DNA of 30,589 bases from JBNJGT01 sp051819765 (GTDB taxonomy: Archaea > Nanobdellota > Nanobdellia > Woesearchaeales > JACJVW01). Made by a program: the position numbers and the translations under genes. Shown in pieces: positions 22,679-30,589 of the stretch. The stretch covers positions 1 to 30,589 of the forward strand of contig JBNJGT010000013.1 in the NCBI GenBank assembly GCA_051819765.1. Reading direction: 5' to 3'. How positions within the stretch are numbered: position 1 is the first letter of the stretch; the number at the start of each line of letters is the position of its first letter. The notes under the pieces were generated by a model. The model was not told where the DNA came from. It did not search any database and saw nothing but the letters and a program-made list of their open reading frames with translations.

Positions 22679-23980
22679 ATGATTTTTGGCACAGATGGCA
22701 TCCGGGGCACTCCCGGTCAGTATCCGTTGACTCCTGAGCTTCTCTATGGGCTTGGTAGGGCATTGGTTGAACAAAATCCCCAAAAAGTGAGACTTCCGTA
22801 CCTGGTTGGCAGGGATACCCGCTGGTCAGCGAACCAGATCATCGATCCAGTAACAAGGGGCATTTGTGATGCAGGGGGTCATATCCGTGATGCGGGTATC
22901 TTGCCCACTCCTGGCTTGGCCTACCTGGTAAGGCATCATTCGTCCGCAGGTGGGATCATGATTACTGCCTCACACAATCCTGCATCAGATAATGGGATCA
23001 AGCTATTCAACTCAGAGGGGGAAAAACTGACAAAAGCCCAGGAGGCCTCTCTCGAGAGATCGATTGGGGGAAGGGGTAAGCAGCTGAAACCCTACTCTAA
23101 GAGGATTGCAAAAAACCCTTACTGTGAGCATCTCCTCTCTGGCTCTCCTGATTTTCGTGGGATGCACGTGGTTCTTGACTGCGCGAATGGTGGCGCATCC
23201 CTCATTGCGCCCTGGATTCTTTCGCGAACAGGGGCAAAAGTGAGTGTTCTGGGCGCAGAACCCACCGGCCATAATATCAACGAGTCCTGTGGTGCTCTCT
23301 ATCCTGAAAAGGTGAGCCATCATATCCATGGGCACCAGGCAGACTTTGGGGTCTCTTTTGATGGAGACGCGGACCGGGCTGTTTTTGTCGACGAGAACGG
23401 AAAGGTCATAGATGGTGATGCGATCCTCTATCTGAATGCCATATATCTCAGGGACAAGGGTTTGCTCAACCAGAATACACTTGTGGCTACTGACTATAGC
23501 AATACAGCACTTGATGACCTGCTCGAAAGGGAAAGTATCCATGTGGTACGTGAGGAATGTGGTGATCGTAACGTCTATTATGCCATGAAACACCATGGGT
23601 ACAGTTTTGGTGGTGAGAACTCTGGCCATCTCATCTTTCCGGGAAAATCGACCGGTGACGGCATCTATAGCGCGCTTATGCTGGCTCGCATCCTCCAGCA
23701 CTATAAAAGGCCCCTCTCAGGATTGGTGGCAGGTTTCAGACCTTATCCCCAACTTCTCAAAAGCTATCCGGTAGAACAAAAGGTACCGTTGGATAGGCTG
23801 GCCAAAACAAATGCAGTTATCGCGGATCTCAAGGCAACACTGGGCGGCAGGGTCATGCTGCGCTATTCAGGAACTGAGCCAAAAGTGAGAGTTCTCATTG
23901 AGGGTATGGCCCAAAACCTTGACCAGTATGCTGAGCGTATCTATGCCGTGCTCAAGGGGGAGATCGCATGCAGGCAGTGA
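22679..23980 (+). CDS. glmM: Phosphoglucosamine mutase
   Basis: A 433-residue alpha-D-phosphohexomutase. GTDGIRG opens the protein, TASHNP carries the phosphorylated Ser98, DGDADR (228-233) binds magnesium, GENSGH (312-317) contacts the sugar and RYSGTEPKVR (395-404) binds phosphate. It converts glucosamine-6-phosphate to glucosamine-1-phosphate, although related enzymes also use mannose or glucose phosphates. Lying in an operon with a GlmU-like enzyme and GlmS, the glucosamine role is favoured. It overlaps the next gene by 13 bp. Confidence 0.85.
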   Translation: MIFGTDGIRGTPGQYPLTPELLYGLGRALVEQNPQKVRLPYLVGRDTRWSANQIIDPVTRGICDAGGHIRDAGILPTPGLAYLVRHHSSAGGIMITASHNPASDNGIKLFNSEGEKLTKAQEASLERSIGGRGKQLKPYSKRIAKNPYCEHLLSGSPDFRGMHVVLDCANGGASLIAPWILSRTGAKVSVLGAEPTGHNINESCGALYPEKVSHHIHGHQADFGVSFDGDADRAVFVDENGKVIDGDAILYLNAIYLRDKGLLNQNTLVATDYSNTALDDLLERESIHVVREECGDRNVYYAMKHHGYSFGGENSGHLIFPGKSTGDGIYSALMLARILQHYKRPLSGLVAGFRPYPQLLKSYPVEQKVPLDRLAKTNAVIADLKATLGGRVMLRYSGTEPKVRVLIEGMAQNLDQYAERIYAVLKGEIACRQ

Positions 23981-25125
23981 TTCTTGCTGGTGGCAAATCG
24001 ACCCGCATGCAGCCTCTTGGCCTGCCAAAACCCCTCCTTCCCCTTCTTGGGTCCTCCCTCCTTGCCCATAATCTCGCTCAACTTCGTGGTATAGCCCATG
24101 AGATCATACTCGTGGTAAACCATAAGCAGGAGCTATTCCCCCGCCATCCCTCCCTTCGGATCGTGGATCAGAAGGAATCATTAGGGACTGCCCATGCACT
24201 CCAGGCTGCCCGCCCCTTCTTGAAGGGACGGTTTCTGGTCTTGAATGGTGATGACCTCTATCACCACGCGGATCTCAAGACTCTTACTCCCTTTTCCATC
24301 CTGGTATCCCGGGTCACCCATCCTGAACGATATGGGGTAATCGCTACGCACGGGGATAAAGTGAGCGATCTCATCGAGAAACCCGATGATCCTCCCTCTG
24401 ACCTTGCAAACGCTGGTGCCTACATGCTGGACACAACCATCTTTGATACCACGTTACAGGCCTCAAAACGGGGAGAATACGAGATAACCGATTACCTCTT
24501 GCCACTCATCAGGCAGCGCAAGCTGAGGTATCATGCGGTCAATCGATACTGGCTTCCCATAGGGTATCCCTGGCAGCTCCTTGAAGCGCAGGAATTCTTC
24601 TTCAAGCGGCTCAGGGCCAGAATCAAGGGCCACGTTGAAAGAAGGGCGACAATCAAAGGACCCGTGCGAATCGAGAAAGGTACCTGCATCAAGGACGGCG
24701 CCTATATTGAAGGTCCCGTCTATATCGGCAGGGATTGCAGCATCGGACCGAACTGTCATATCCGGGCCGGAACAGTCATGGGTGAGAATGTGAAGGTTGG
24801 CAACGCCTGCGAGATCAAGAATTCCCTCCTCTTCTCACGCGCATCCGTCGGCCATCTCTCCTATGTTGGGGATTCCATTGTTGGCACGGATGCAAACCTT
24901 GGTGCAGGGACAATAACCGCTAATCTCAGGCATGATGATAAGGAGATCAAGACATTAGTAAAGGGGATACTCTGTAATACTGGACGACGCAAGTTCGGTG
25001 CAGTCATTGCGGATAATGTGAAGACAGGCATCGGGACCAAGCTGTATCCTGGTGTAAAGATTTGGCCTTCTCAATGGACCCTGCCAAATGAAGTGATAAA
25101 GGAGGATAAACAATGTGCGGAATAG
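23968..25125 (+). CDS. GlmU-like sugar-1-phosphate nucleotidyltransferase/acetyltransferase
   Basis: A 385-residue protein. The N-terminal Rossmann-like domain (about 1-215) starts MQAVILAGGKSTRMQPLG with LPKPLLPLLG and carries LNGDD for metal and nucleotide binding. From about 220 on, hexapeptide repeats (IKGPVRIEKGTCIKDGAYIE and on) form a left-handed beta helix. Archaeal enzymes of this design turn glucosamine-1-phosphate into UDP-GlcNAc by acetyl and uridylyl transfer. Its place between glmM and glmS supports that role. It overlaps both neighbours by 13 bp. Confidence 0.8.
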   Translation: MQAVILAGGKSTRMQPLGLPKPLLPLLGSSLLAHNLAQLRGIAHEIILVVNHKQELFPRHPSLRIVDQKESLGTAHALQAARPFLKGRFLVLNGDDLYHHADLKTLTPFSILVSRVTHPERYGVIATHGDKVSDLIEKPDDPPSDLANAGAYMLDTTIFDTTLQASKRGEYEITDYLLPLIRQRKLRYHAVNRYWLPIGYPWQLLEAQEFFFKRLRARIKGHVERRATIKGPVRIEKGTCIKDGAYIEGPVYIGRDCSIGPNCHIRAGTVMGENVKVGNACEIKNSLLFSRASVGHLSYVGDSIVGTDANLGAGTITANLRHDDKEIKTLVKGILCNTGRRKFGAVIADNVKTGIGTKLYPGVKIWPSQWTLPNEVIKEDKQCAE

Positions 25126-26696
25126 TTGGAATAAGCGGAACGGTTCAGACCTCTGAGGTGCTTGACAGGCTCCAGCGTCTTGAATACCGGGGATATGATT
25201 CAGCAGGCATTGCAACAGATACCGGGATATATGTCCGTTCGGTTGGAGACGTCGATACTCTCAGGAAAAAGACTCCCTCTGGAGGCATTGCGCAGGCAAT
25301 CGCCCATACCCGCTGGGCCACCCACGGCCAGGTGACTGAGAAGAATGCACATCCTCACGCCAACATCTCTCATAGCATATTTGCCGTCCACAACGGCATA
25401 TTGGATGTGGACAGGACCGATTTACCCGAGTATGCCTTCTCTTCAGAGACAGACTCAGAATTCATCGTCCACTACATAGACCGCAATCTTTCAGAGTACA
25501 CGATGCCTGAGATCTGCCAAAAATTTATCACTGAGATAAAAGGGACCTTCGCCATACTTATCCTTTACCAGGGGGCCATCTATTGCCTCAAACGGCAATC
25601 CCCTCTTGCGATTGCCCAGGCAGGAGATGCAATCTATATCGCATCAGACATTCATGCCTTCAGCGATGTAGCCACATCTGCACTCTTTCTTGAAGATGAC
25701 TCCTATGCGATCGTTGATACGAGTATTCATGTGTACAAGGATGATCGGTTGTGCCGCCCGCCAGCTCATGTCTTTAGCCACCATGAGAGCACAGGCAAGG
25801 GTGATTATGCTCATTACATGCAAAAGGAGATGGAAGAGCAGCCAGAGACTGCCCGTGCATTGATTGACAGCTGTCAGGATGATGCGTTCAGGGAGGCTGC
25901 CAGATTGATCAGGAACGCAGGAAAGACAGTGCTTCTTGGTTCAGGTACCAGTTACCACGCCGCGATGATCGGCGAGTACCTCCTTCAGCAGTGTGGTATT
26001 GACGCCGAGGCCCATATCGCCTCAGAATACACTGGCACGGGTGACTGCTGTATAGCACTCTCTCAGAGTGGGGAGACCATGGACCTGCTTCAGGCAGTAA
26101 AGCATGCACGAGAAAGCATTGCCATAGTGAATGTGCCTCATTCAACCCTGTATCGTCAAAGTGATGTTGCGATCGAACTCTGTGCCGGTCAGGAGATCGC
26201 GGTTGCATCAACCAAGTCCTTCACAAACCAGGTTATTGTCATGCTCAGGCTTGCCCACCTATTCGGCTACGAGATTGATCTCCCAAAAATTCCCGGCCTT
26301 ATTAAGGAGACCCTCAAAAAAGACGTCTCCTGTGAGATCACCGGTTCCTGCTTTGTGTTGGGTAATGGGCCATTCTACTCCATCGCCCGGGAGATTGCCT
26401 TGAAACTAAAGGAGATAGCCTACATACACGCAGAAGCCATCATGTCAGGTGAACTCAAGCATGGTCCCCTCGCCCTGGTGGAGGAGGGTTTCCCGGTAAT
26501 CAGTCTGGCAGGCTCAAACACCAACCAGGAAGTGAAGGCCAGGGGAGCCACGGTCATAGAGCTTCCTCACACAGGGATCCAGGACCTTATTCCTGCCGCA
26601 ATCATGGGTCATCTCATCAGCTACCATGCAGCTCGATTAAAGGATCTGCCCATCGACAAGCCACGTAATCTGGCAAAATCCGTCACTGTGACATAA
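25113..26696 (+). CDS. glmS: Glutamine-fructose-6-phosphate aminotransferase, compact form
   Basis: A 527-residue protein that makes glucosamine-6-phosphate from fructose-6-phosphate and glutamine. The N-terminal glutaminase domain starts MCGIVGISGT with nucleophile Cys2, and has HTRWATHG and HNGI. Two SIS isomerase domains follow with LLGSGTSYHA (about 273), SQSGETMD, ASTKSFTNQ and ELKHGPLALV, ending KSVTVT as in the family. Bacterial GlmS is near 600 residues, so this one is shortened, mainly in the N-terminal and linker region. It overlaps the GlmU-like gene by 13 bp. Confidence 0.9.
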   Translation: MCGIVGISGTVQTSEVLDRLQRLEYRGYDSAGIATDTGIYVRSVGDVDTLRKKTPSGGIAQAIAHTRWATHGQVTEKNAHPHANISHSIFAVHNGILDVDRTDLPEYAFSSETDSEFIVHYIDRNLSEYTMPEICQKFITEIKGTFAILILYQGAIYCLKRQSPLAIAQAGDAIYIASDIHAFSDVATSALFLEDDSYAIVDTSIHVYKDDRLCRPPAHVFSHHESTGKGDYAHYMQKEMEEQPETARALIDSCQDDAFREAARLIRNAGKTVLLGSGTSYHAAMIGEYLLQQCGIDAEAHIASEYTGTGDCCIALSQSGETMDLLQAVKHARESIAIVNVPHSTLYRQSDVAIELCAGQEIAVASTKSFTNQVIVMLRLAHLFGYEIDLPKIPGLIKETLKKDVSCEITGSCFVLGNGPFYSIAREIALKLKEIAYIHAEAIMSGELKHGPLALVEEGFPVISLAGSNTNQEVKARGATVIELPHTGIQDLIPAAIMGHLISYHAARLKDLPIDKPRNLAKSVTVT

Positions 26697-26706
26697 ACTT
26701 TAAGAA
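26696..26706 (+). promoter_or_regulatory. TATA-like box of the HAD gene
   Basis: AACTTTAAGAA overlaps the end of glmS and lies 23-33 bp before the ATG at 26729. Confidence 0.4.
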
Positions 26707-26728
26707 TGCTGCTTCTTCAGGAATTTGG

Positions 26729-27352
26729 ATGGAGGCAATTATTTTTGACATGGATGGTGTGCTTGTAGATTCCATGCGAGTGCATATGCGGATTTGGAAA
26801 ATCATCTTTGAAAAACGGGGATTGACCTTCAATCTCGAGGAATTCAAGCGCTACAATGGCACCTCTTCAAAACAGATCGCTGAGAAGCTCATAGCAGAGC
26901 ATGGGTTTGATGAAGACCCTGGCACCATAATTGGAGAGAAGCTCCTGCTCGAGAAAAAGTTTCAGGATGAGATCAACCTGTTTCCTCAGGCTCTTGAAGT
27001 ATTGCAAGAACTTCGCAAGAGATATCGGCTTGCGATTGCGACCTCTGCCAGGAAGGAGATGCTCGAATACATCGATTCACGGTTTGGTCTCACGTCCTTT
27101 TTTGATGCCGCAGTCCATTCTGATATGGTTGAACGGACAAAGCCTGAGCCGGATATCTTCCTTCGCGCCGCAGAGGAACTCCGCACAGACCCCTCTTGCT
27201 GTGGTGTTGTGGAGGATGCAGTCAATGGGATCCTTGCAGCAAGGGTCGCGGGTATGACTGCCATAGCAATCACCAACACCTTTCCCCGGGATTCATTTCC
27301 CATGGCAGACCACATCATCAATCAGTTGTCAGATTTGCACGCGATAGAATAG
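26729..27352 (+). CDS. HAD-family phosphatase, beta-phosphoglucomutase-like
   Basis: A 207-residue HAD hydrolase. FDMDGVLVDS gives nucleophile D7 and acid D9; IATSA is motif II; the Lys of ERTKPEPDIF is motif III; and GVVEDAVNGILAA is motif IV. The helical cap at about 15-85 marks the phosphoglucomutase/phosphatase subgroup that acts on sugar phosphates or similar small molecules. It follows the glm operon with its own TATA-like box. Its last 24 bp overlap the convergent M20 gene. Confidence 0.85.
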   Translation: MEAIIFDMDGVLVDSMRVHMRIWKIIFEKRGLTFNLEEFKRYNGTSSKQIAEKLIAEHGFDEDPGTIIGEKLLLEKKFQDEINLFPQALEVLQELRKRYRLAIATSARKEMLEYIDSRFGLTSFFDAAVHSDMVERTKPEPDIFLRAAEELRTDPSCCGVVEDAVNGILAARVAGMTAIAITNTFPRDSFPMADHIINQLSDLHAIE

Positions 27353-28402
27353 GTCCAGGAACTCAAGGATCTTCTCCATGTCAGCTATGCTTGCGTATTC
27401 CTGGTACTGATGGGCATTGTAGTAGGCTGAACCGATGGGTACAGTCTGGATGCCTTTGCTGTTGAAGATGTTCGCGTCAGACCCGCCAAAAGTACTATGG
27501 AATCCCGGAGTCAATTCAAGTTGCTGATACACTGATCGCATGGTTTTCAAGAGCTTGCTGTCAGGTCCCACCCTATACCCATAATACTTTTGAGCTTGCT
27601 TGAACCGCAACTCCAGGCCATGCTGGTGGCATGATTTCTGTAATAATCCCTGGATTCTTTCATACTCTGATTCCACCTCAAGAGTGTCGTATCCCCTGAG
27701 CTCGGCACGTATGTTCATCTCTCCCGGAATGGTGTTTCGTGCCGAGCCTGCGGTTATCGTGCCCAGGTTCCAGGTGACACCTGCTTTTGCATAGCCCGGT
27801 GGCACATCCTGCAGGAGTGTTCGCAATGGAAAAAGGACGTTTCTCCCTTCCCTGGGATCCCGCGGATGGCCCTGCTTTCCTCGTACTTGGATATCGATCT
27901 TGATCATGTTGGGTGCCTGTGTGATGACTCGTGTCACCGGTCCATCCTCATCAAGGACAATCCCCTGCCGGGCCTGCAGCATTCCGTAATCAAGATTAGT
28001 GGCACCGATCAACCCCGCCTCTTCACCCCTGGTAATGGCTGCCTCAATCGGGTGATGCGTCTGCTGCGAGTGTCGCATTTCAATGAGAAACTCGAGGAGC
28101 ACCGCAAGCCCTGCCTTCGGGTCAGCTCCAAGGATGGTCGTTCCATCAGTCAGGATCCGGTCCTCTTCTGTGACCACAGTCAAAGAATCATTTGGTTCTG
28201 GGATATCCATGTGCGTGTTGACGAGCAACGGTTCGCCTGAGCCCTCAACCCACGCGATCAGGTTATTGAATCTGTCCCGGGCATATCTGATTCTCGCCTC
28301 ATCTAATCGCTTCTCGATGTACCGGATTATCCTGTCCTCGTGAGGATATACCTCACTTATATGCACAAGGTCCAGGAAGGTGGCTTTCAGGCGTTCCCGC
28401 AT
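27329..28402 (-). CDS. M20-family metallopeptidase, PepT-like
   Basis: A 357-residue zinc peptidase. NTHMD (H64, D66), LGADPKAG (D94), GEEAG (E127, E128), VLDEDG (D151) and a C-terminal YYNAHQYQEYA (H331) match the metal and catalytic residues of M20 enzymes. IDIQVRGKQGHPRDPREGRN opens the inserted dimerisation domain. The GGSDANIF motif is also typical. Closest in form to tripeptidase T-like archaeal proteins, so a cytoplasmic di- or tripeptidase is likely. It shares a compact divergent promoter with the NFACT gene. Confidence 0.85.
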   Translation of the reverse strand: MRERLKATFLDLVHISEVYPHEDRIIRYIEKRLDEARIRYARDRFNNLIAWVEGSGEPLLVNTHMDIPEPNDSLTVVTEEDRILTDGTTILGADPKAGLAVLLEFLIEMRHSQQTHHPIEAAITRGEEAGLIGATNLDYGMLQARQGIVLDEDGPVTRVITQAPNMIKIDIQVRGKQGHPRDPREGRNVLFPLRTLLQDVPPGYAKAGVTWNLGTITAGSARNTIPGEMNIRAELRGYDTLEVESEYERIQGLLQKSCHQHGLELRFKQAQKYYGYRVGPDSKLLKTMRSVYQQLELTPGFHSTFGGSDANIFNSKGIQTVPIGSAYYNAHQYQEYASIADMEKILEFLDLFYRVQI

Positions 28403-28427
28403 GGCCGATTTCTGGGTTGTTGCTTCT

Positions 28428-28437
28428 ATTTAAATAT
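28428..28437 (-). promoter_or_regulatory. TATA box of the M20 peptidase gene
   Basis: ATATTTAAAT on the minus strand lies about 26-35 bp before the ATG at 28402. Confidence 0.55.
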
Positions 28438-28446
28438 TGTCAGAGC

Positions 28447-28456
28447 ATTTAAATAT
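28447..28456 (+). promoter_or_regulatory. TATA box of the NFACT gene
   Basis: ATTTAAATAT lies 22-31 bp before the ATG at 28478. It is the same 10-mer as the divergent box at 28428-28437, 19 bp away. Confidence 0.6.
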
Positions 28457-28477
28457 CAAGCCCTGCCTCTCAGGCAC

Positions 28478-29533
28478 ATGAAAGATCAATTGTCCGGATT
28501 TGAGATATCGTACTTGGTATCAGAACTTCAATGGCTGGTTCGTGGCAAGGTTGACAAGATATTCCAGCCGCTGGCAGATGAGTTTCTGATCAGGCTCCAT
28601 GTGCCCGGTCAGGGTAAGGCGATGCTTCGTGTCATGCTCCCAAATCTCTGCTACCTGACAACCGTAAAGCGGGAGAACACTGGCCACCCCAAGGGGTTTT
28701 GCATGTTTCTTCGCAAGCGTCTAGCCGGCGCCCGCATCGAAAGGATTGAACAGATCCGTCTTGAACGGATCATCAAGATCACCTTCGAGACAAAAGAGAC
28801 CCAGTATGATCTCATCATTGAATGTTTCGGCAAGGGCAATCTCATCCTCTGCGAGAACAACAGGATGATTTCTCTGCACAAGGCCCAGGCCTGGAAAGAC
28901 AGGACCATGAAGCCAGGGCATGAGTACCAGACACCCCCTTTGCGCCCCTACATACCTGATCTCTCTTTCGAGGAATTCCAGGAGTTCCTGGGAGACAATC
29001 TTGAAAAATCCCTTGCGGTTACCTTTGGCCTGGGTGGAACCTACTCCCAGGAACTCATCCACCACCTCTCTGATCCGCAAAACCTCCGGGTAGTATATGA
29101 CAAGGTACAATCATTTCTGAAAACCCCTGCAGACCCCCTTGTCCTTCCCAACCAGGAGATTTACCCCTTTCCCCTCTCCAACCATTCAGAGTTCACTCGC
29201 TATCCCAGTTTCAACGAGGCAATCGATGCAGTCTTTGCCCAAAGGCTTGAGTCAGAAGTCCAGCAGGTGGAGACTCCCCAGAGCAAGGCACAAAAGAAGC
29301 TGCAAAAGATCATTGACACACAGACCAGGGCCATCACGGATATGGATCAAAAGATTGAGGACAACCAACAACGGGCACATCTCATCTACGCCCATTACCA
29401 GGATCTCGCAAAGATGCTCTCTGACATCCACACCCAGGACTGCTCCTGGCATGAGATAAAGGAAACCCTTGAGAAACACCCTGCTGTGGAGCAGGTAAAT
29501 CTGAAGGATAAGAAAATAATTCTGGATCTTTAG
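28478..29533 (+). CDS. NFACT-N (RqcH/Tae2-like) protein lacking the C-terminal NFACT-R half
   Basis: A 351-residue protein. MKDQLSGFEISYLVSELQ starts the NFACT-N domain, with FCMFLRKRLAGARI (74-87) as its conserved core. A conserved DR pair in related proteins appears as E96-R97. A helix-hairpin and coiled-coil region follows to about 325. The protein ends at KIILDL, just where full-length archaeal RqcH/Tae2 continues into the coiled-coil end and NFACT-R, so the usual 300 C-terminal residues are missing. RqcH acts in ribosome-associated quality control by bringing tRNA to stalled 50S subunits. A split gene or loss of function is possible. Confidence 0.75.
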   Translation: MKDQLSGFEISYLVSELQWLVRGKVDKIFQPLADEFLIRLHVPGQGKAMLRVMLPNLCYLTTVKRENTGHPKGFCMFLRKRLAGARIERIEQIRLERIIKITFETKETQYDLIIECFGKGNLILCENNRMISLHKAQAWKDRTMKPGHEYQTPPLRPYIPDLSFEEFQEFLGDNLEKSLAVTFGLGGTYSQELIHHLSDPQNLRVVYDKVQSFLKTPADPLVLPNQEIYPFPLSNHSEFTRYPSFNEAIDAVFAQRLESEVQQVETPQSKAQKKLQKIIDTQTRAITDMDQKIEDNQQRAHLIYAHYQDLAKMLSDIHTQDCSWHEIKETLEKHPAVEQVNLKDKKIILDL

Positions 29534-30378
29534 TAGTGGCTCAGGGAGACACGACCCACGTTCGGTGTATCAGGCGTGACAAACATCACAGTCGTCTGGG
29601 CTCCCGACTTGGTCATGACATTGAGTGTCACTACCTCTTCTATCCCGAGTGGTTCCTGTGTCTCAAAGTGGATCTCATAGATGTCTCCATCATAGATCAT
29701 ACCTTCCTTAGGATGGTCTCCGCGCTTTACATATTTCACCACAAAATAGCCTTCTCCCTTTTGATGCGGGGTCACGGTTACAGAGGTGACAGTTGAACTC
29801 TCGCAGGTCCCACTGACTTCGCTGATATACTCATTGTCTAGTGATTCAGGATTGAACGTCGTCGGGCCTATGCAACTTCCAAGCCGGATATCCTCGCCGC
29901 TACTCAGGTTAAGCCAGGCATAGTTCCCAGCCCACGAAACTGACTCTGAGAGATTATCGCCATCAAAGTCTTCCTCTGTGGTGCCTGGTACCGCATAGGT
30001 CTCAATCCCATAAGTGAAGTATCCATCAGCACTGTGCGTTGTATCCGCTCCCAGTCCTTTGTATACCAGTTTGGAGGTGCTGTTCGGACTCTTGAGGCTT
30101 AAGACAATATCATTGAGGCTAACCCCTTTTGAACCGGTACCAAGGCGCAACTTGCCTTCCAGATGCTGGAGCGTGTAATCCTTCTCATAGACAGAGACCA
30201 GATCATCGAGCTTTAGTTTGCTGCTGATATAGCGTTCTGTCTTGTCAGCTGTCTTCAATCCCTGGGTCTGCATCTTGTTGGTGCTCACCAGGTACAATCC
30301 TGCCACAGCGGTGACAATGAGAATACTTCCAATGATTACGAATAGAACACTAATCCCCGTCTCGCCTTTTTTATTCAT
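29530..30378 (-). CDS. Archaellin (archaeal flagellin)
   Basis: A 282-residue protein starting MNKKGETGISVLFVIIGSIL, a class III leader with KKG before the cleavage site and an archaellin-type hydrophobic helix (about 9-35). The globular part is beta-rich, with sequons (NST, NLS) that could carry N-glycans. An upstream in-frame extension into the 5S gene is rejected because the ATG at 30378 begins at the leader and lies at TATA distance. No other archaellum gene is in the window. Its stop overlaps the convergent NFACT stop. Confidence 0.8.
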   Translation of the reverse strand: MNKKGETGISVLFVIIGSILIVTAVAGLYLVSTNKMQTQGLKTADKTERYISSKLKLDDLVSVYEKDYTLQHLEGKLRLGTGSKGVSLNDIVLSLKSPNSTSKLVYKGLGADTTHSADGYFTYGIETYAVPGTTEEDFDGDNLSESVSWAGNYAWLNLSSGEDIRLGSCIGPTTFNPESLDNEYISEVSGTCESSTVTSVTVTPHQKGEGYFVVKYVKRGDHPKEGMIYDGDIYEIHFETQEPLGIEEVVTLNVMTKSGAQTTVMFVTPDTPNVGRVSLSHY

Positions 30379-30400
30379 CTCAACAAGTATCAAGTAAAGA

Positions 30401-30412
30401 CATATAAAAAAC
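30401..30412 (-). promoter_or_regulatory. TATA box of the archaellin gene
   Basis: TTTTTTATATG on the minus strand lies about 23-34 bp before the ATG at 30378. The T-run also follows the 5S gene and may help end its transcript. Confidence 0.5.
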
Positions 30413-30432
30413 TTACTATTTGAGAAAAGGGT

Positions 30433-30542
30433 GACGGCTTTTCCGAGTTCCCGTACTGAAGTACAGTACAATCGGAAACGTGGGCCAGCTTGACTGCTGT
30501 GTTCGAAATGGGAACAGGTATATCCTGACCACTTTGGCCGTC
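30433..30542 (-). rRNA. 5S ribosomal RNA
   Basis: On the minus strand the ends pair as GACGGC and GCCGTC (helix I), and the 5S core CCTGTTCCCATTTCGAACACAG lies at 30498-30519, followed by the loop E/helix IV region (GTACTG, then CAGTAC). About 110 nt, somewhat shorter than usual; the ends could be a few bases longer. It is not linked to 16S or 23S within the window. Confidence 0.9.
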
Positions 30543-30566
30543 TATTTACTGGGGAATCATATCTCT

Positions 30567-30579
30567 TTTAAAAATATAT
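30567..30579 (-). promoter_or_regulatory. TATA box of the 5S rRNA gene
   Basis: ATATATTTTTAAA on the minus strand lies about 25-37 bp before the 5' end of the 5S gene, suggesting independent transcription. Confidence 0.5.
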
Positions 30580-30589
30580 CGGTTACCCG

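Noticed and set aside
23012..23701. 229-codon minus-strand frame
   Set aside because: Antisense to glmM, which has all family motifs.

Overview
The window is archaeal. Most transcription units start with an A/T-rich TATA-like box about 22-33 bp before the ATG (leaderless genes), and many small membrane proteins carry class III (type IV pilin-like) leaders. It also holds an archaellin, an Lrp-type regulator, an AbrB-PhoU regulator, a Fap7/AK6-like kinase and an isolated 5S rRNA gene with its own TATA box. Tight packing, unlinked 5S and many lineage-specific secreted proteins suggest a DPANN-type archaeon (Woesearchaeota/Pacearchaeota-like); this is inference, as no marker here settles it. The sequence is a scaffold: 7462-7561 is a run of 100 N inside one gene.

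Layout: 1-2252, the end of a small-molecule kinase-like gene, a PhoU-like regulator and an Lrp/AsnC-like regulator. 2263-13938 is the striking part: about 17 co-directional, mostly ATGA-overlapping genes for membrane-anchored or secreted proteins. They include five paralogous small Cys-rich pilin-like proteins ending in a Cys-Cys dyad, two tiny membrane peptides, a paralogous pair of Cys-rich anchored proteins, a calcium-binding TSP3-type protein and three proteins with peptidoglycan-hydrolase folds: a zinc-ligand-less Amidase_3-like domain, an M15-type peptidase and an SLT/GH23 transglycosylase. No assembly ATPase or prepilin peptidase is present in the window.

13871-16609 carries a circularly permuted GTPase and a Ski2-like helicase (minus strand). 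16610-17175 is unexplained non-coding DNA. 17176-19806 is an ABC exporter pair, 19953-20429 the AK6-like kinase. 20430-22403 holds a repeat-rich wHTH locus with palindromes at both ends and a second wHTH fused to an S-layer-like domain. 22679-26696 encodes GlmM, a GlmU-like nucleotidyltransferase and GlmS, a route to UDP-GlcNAc probably feeding surface glycosylation. 26729-30378 has a HAD phosphatase, an M20 peptidase, an NFACT protein lacking its usual C-terminal half, and an archaellin; 5S rRNA ends the window.

Working idea: 2.3-13.9 kb encodes an envelope apparatus built from pilin-like helices and disulfide-rich heads, with murein-active or murein-binding subunits, in a cell not expected to have murein. 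That would fit contact with, or attack on, bacterial walls. The hydrolase folds are visible in the sequence; the role is inference.
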